From Hungatella sp. UBA3048 (GTDB taxonomy: Bacteria; Bacillota; Clostridia; Lachnospirales; Lachnospiraceae): a stretch of DNA of 23,233 nucleotides. The DNA lies in the NCBI GenBank assembly GCA_002367105.1, contig DFCS01000045.1:1-23233 (forward strand), in the 5' to 3' direction. Within the stretch, counting starts at the first letter, position 1. Each line of letters starts with the position of its first letter. A model generated the notes under the pieces. It saw only the letters and a program-made list of their open reading frames with translations, was not told the DNA's origin and did no database searches. Below are positions 22,535-23,233 of this stretch, piece after piece. A program made the translations under genes and the position numbers.

Positions 22535-23197
22535 ATGACAACGAGAGTTAATTATGAGCATGAGTTAAGCCTCTTAAACCATGACATAAAAGAAATGGGG
22601 CGAATGGTTGAAACCTCCATTGAACAGTGCTTTGTGGCATTTGAAGACCAGGATTTTGAAAAAGCAGAGGATATCATTAAAGGAGACCGTACCATCAACG
22701 ACCTAGAGCGTTCCATCGAGGCCCGCTGCCTCTCCATCATCTTACGCCAGCAGCCTGTTGCCGGAGACTTAAGAGTAGTTTCCAGCGCCCTAAAAGTGGT
22801 AACGGACTTAGAGCGTATCGGCGATCACGCTTCCGACATCGCCGAACTCATCCTACGCATAAAAGGCGAACACGTTTACCATGTAGTCCGCCACATCCCA
22901 TCCATGGCCTCCGCCGCCCGTGAAATGGTCCGCTGCTCCATCGAAGCCTTTATTAACCAGGATCTGGAGACTGCAAAGCAGATTGAGAAGCAGGATGATG
23001 TGGTAGATGAATTATTCGATAAGGTGAAGAATGATGTAGTTGATTTGTTAAAGCATTCCAACGAGCATATCGATCAGTGCATTGATTTGTTAATGGTTGC
23101 GAAATATTTAGAGCGCATTGGGGATCACGCCGTAAATGTTTGTGAATGGACAGAGTTTTCAAAAACCGGAGCTTTGAAAAATGTACGGATATTGTAA
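22535..23197 (+). CDS. phoU: Phosphate signalling protein PhoU
   Basis: This 220-residue all-helical cytoplasmic protein consists of two PhoU repeats. Each carries the metal-binding helix motif: ERIGDHASDIAE (93-104) and ERIGDHAVNVCE (193-204). PhoU proteins bind metal clusters and link the Pst transporter to the PhoR/PhoB-type kinase, limiting phosphate uptake and Pho regulon expression when phosphate is plentiful. AAGGAG precedes the start by 8 nt. It is the last gene of the pst operon seen here; only 36 nt remain before the window edge, and no terminator is visible in them. Confidence 0.96.
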   Translation: MTTRVNYEHELSLLNHDIKEMGRMVETSIEQCFVAFEDQDFEKAEDIIKGDRTINDLERSIEARCLSIILRQQPVAGDLRVVSSALKVVTDLERIGDHASDIAELILRIKGEHVYHVVRHIPSMASAAREMVRCSIEAFINQDLETAKQIEKQDDVVDELFDKVKNDVVDLLKHSNEHIDQCIDLLMVAKYLERIGDHAVNVCEWTEFSKTGALKNVRIL

Positions 23198-23233
23198 AGC
23201 TACGAGCAGTGCGTCCTCAAAAACGAAAGAGCC

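Noticed and set aside
1..23233. CRISPR array, insertion sequence, prophage or tRNA gene
   Set aside because: No regularly spaced repeats, transposase, integrase, phage proteins or cloverleaf sequences were seen in either strand.

Overview
The window looks like chromosomal DNA of an anaerobic low-to-middling GC Firmicute, most likely a Lachnospiraceae / Clostridium cluster XIVa relative. The pointers are strong AAGGAGG-type ribosome binding sites, YesM/YesN-type two-component genes beside a CUT1 sugar ABC transporter, lipoproteins whose linkers are rich in Glu/Thr/Lys/Ala, and a complete pst-phoU operon. The assignment is inferred from gene style, not from a marker gene.

Left edge (1-314): non-coding. 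A strong promoter of the kind that drives stable RNA operons reads leftward out of the window (-35 TTGACA, 17-nt spacer, A-tract upstream element). A bidirectional intrinsic terminator (226-263) separates it from the sugar locus.

Sugar locus (315-16824, minus strand, 16 genes with small gaps or overlaps): in transcription order a zinc alcohol dehydrogenase, an SMP-30/gluconolactonase-like protein, an FGGY sugar kinase, a GH88/GH105-type hydrolase, an SDR oxidoreductase, a degenerate SDR-like protein, a ThuA-like protein, an iron alcohol dehydrogenase of the YqhD type, a DeoC-type aldolase and a discoidin-like protein. After a 149-nt gap with its own promoter candidates come a sugar-binding lipoprotein, two CUT1 permeases, a YesM-like sensor kinase, a YesN-like response regulator and a GH30 glycosidase. 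Neither glycosidase has a signal peptide. The transporter therefore probably imports a glycoside that is cleaved inside the cell. The released sugar would be oxidised or epimerised (dehydrogenase, SDR, lactonase), phosphorylated (FGGY kinase), split (DeoC), and the aldehyde reduced (iron ADH). This combination does not match a textbook pathway I can name and is the most interesting part of the window. No ATP-binding subunit for the sugar transporter is present, so it probably shares an ATPase encoded elsewhere.

Right part: a 20-bp terminator hairpin (16855-16905) separates the sugar locus from a minus-strand gene encoding a pRiA4b ORF-3-like protein with a SEC-C zinc motif. A 387-nt divergent intergenic region then carries a promoter with TTTACA repeats 11 bp apart (a PhoP-box-like arrangement) driving pstS-pstC-pstA-pstB-phoU on the plus strand. 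That operon encodes high-affinity phosphate uptake and its PhoU regulator. I saw no mobile elements, CRISPR arrays, tRNA genes or broken genes.
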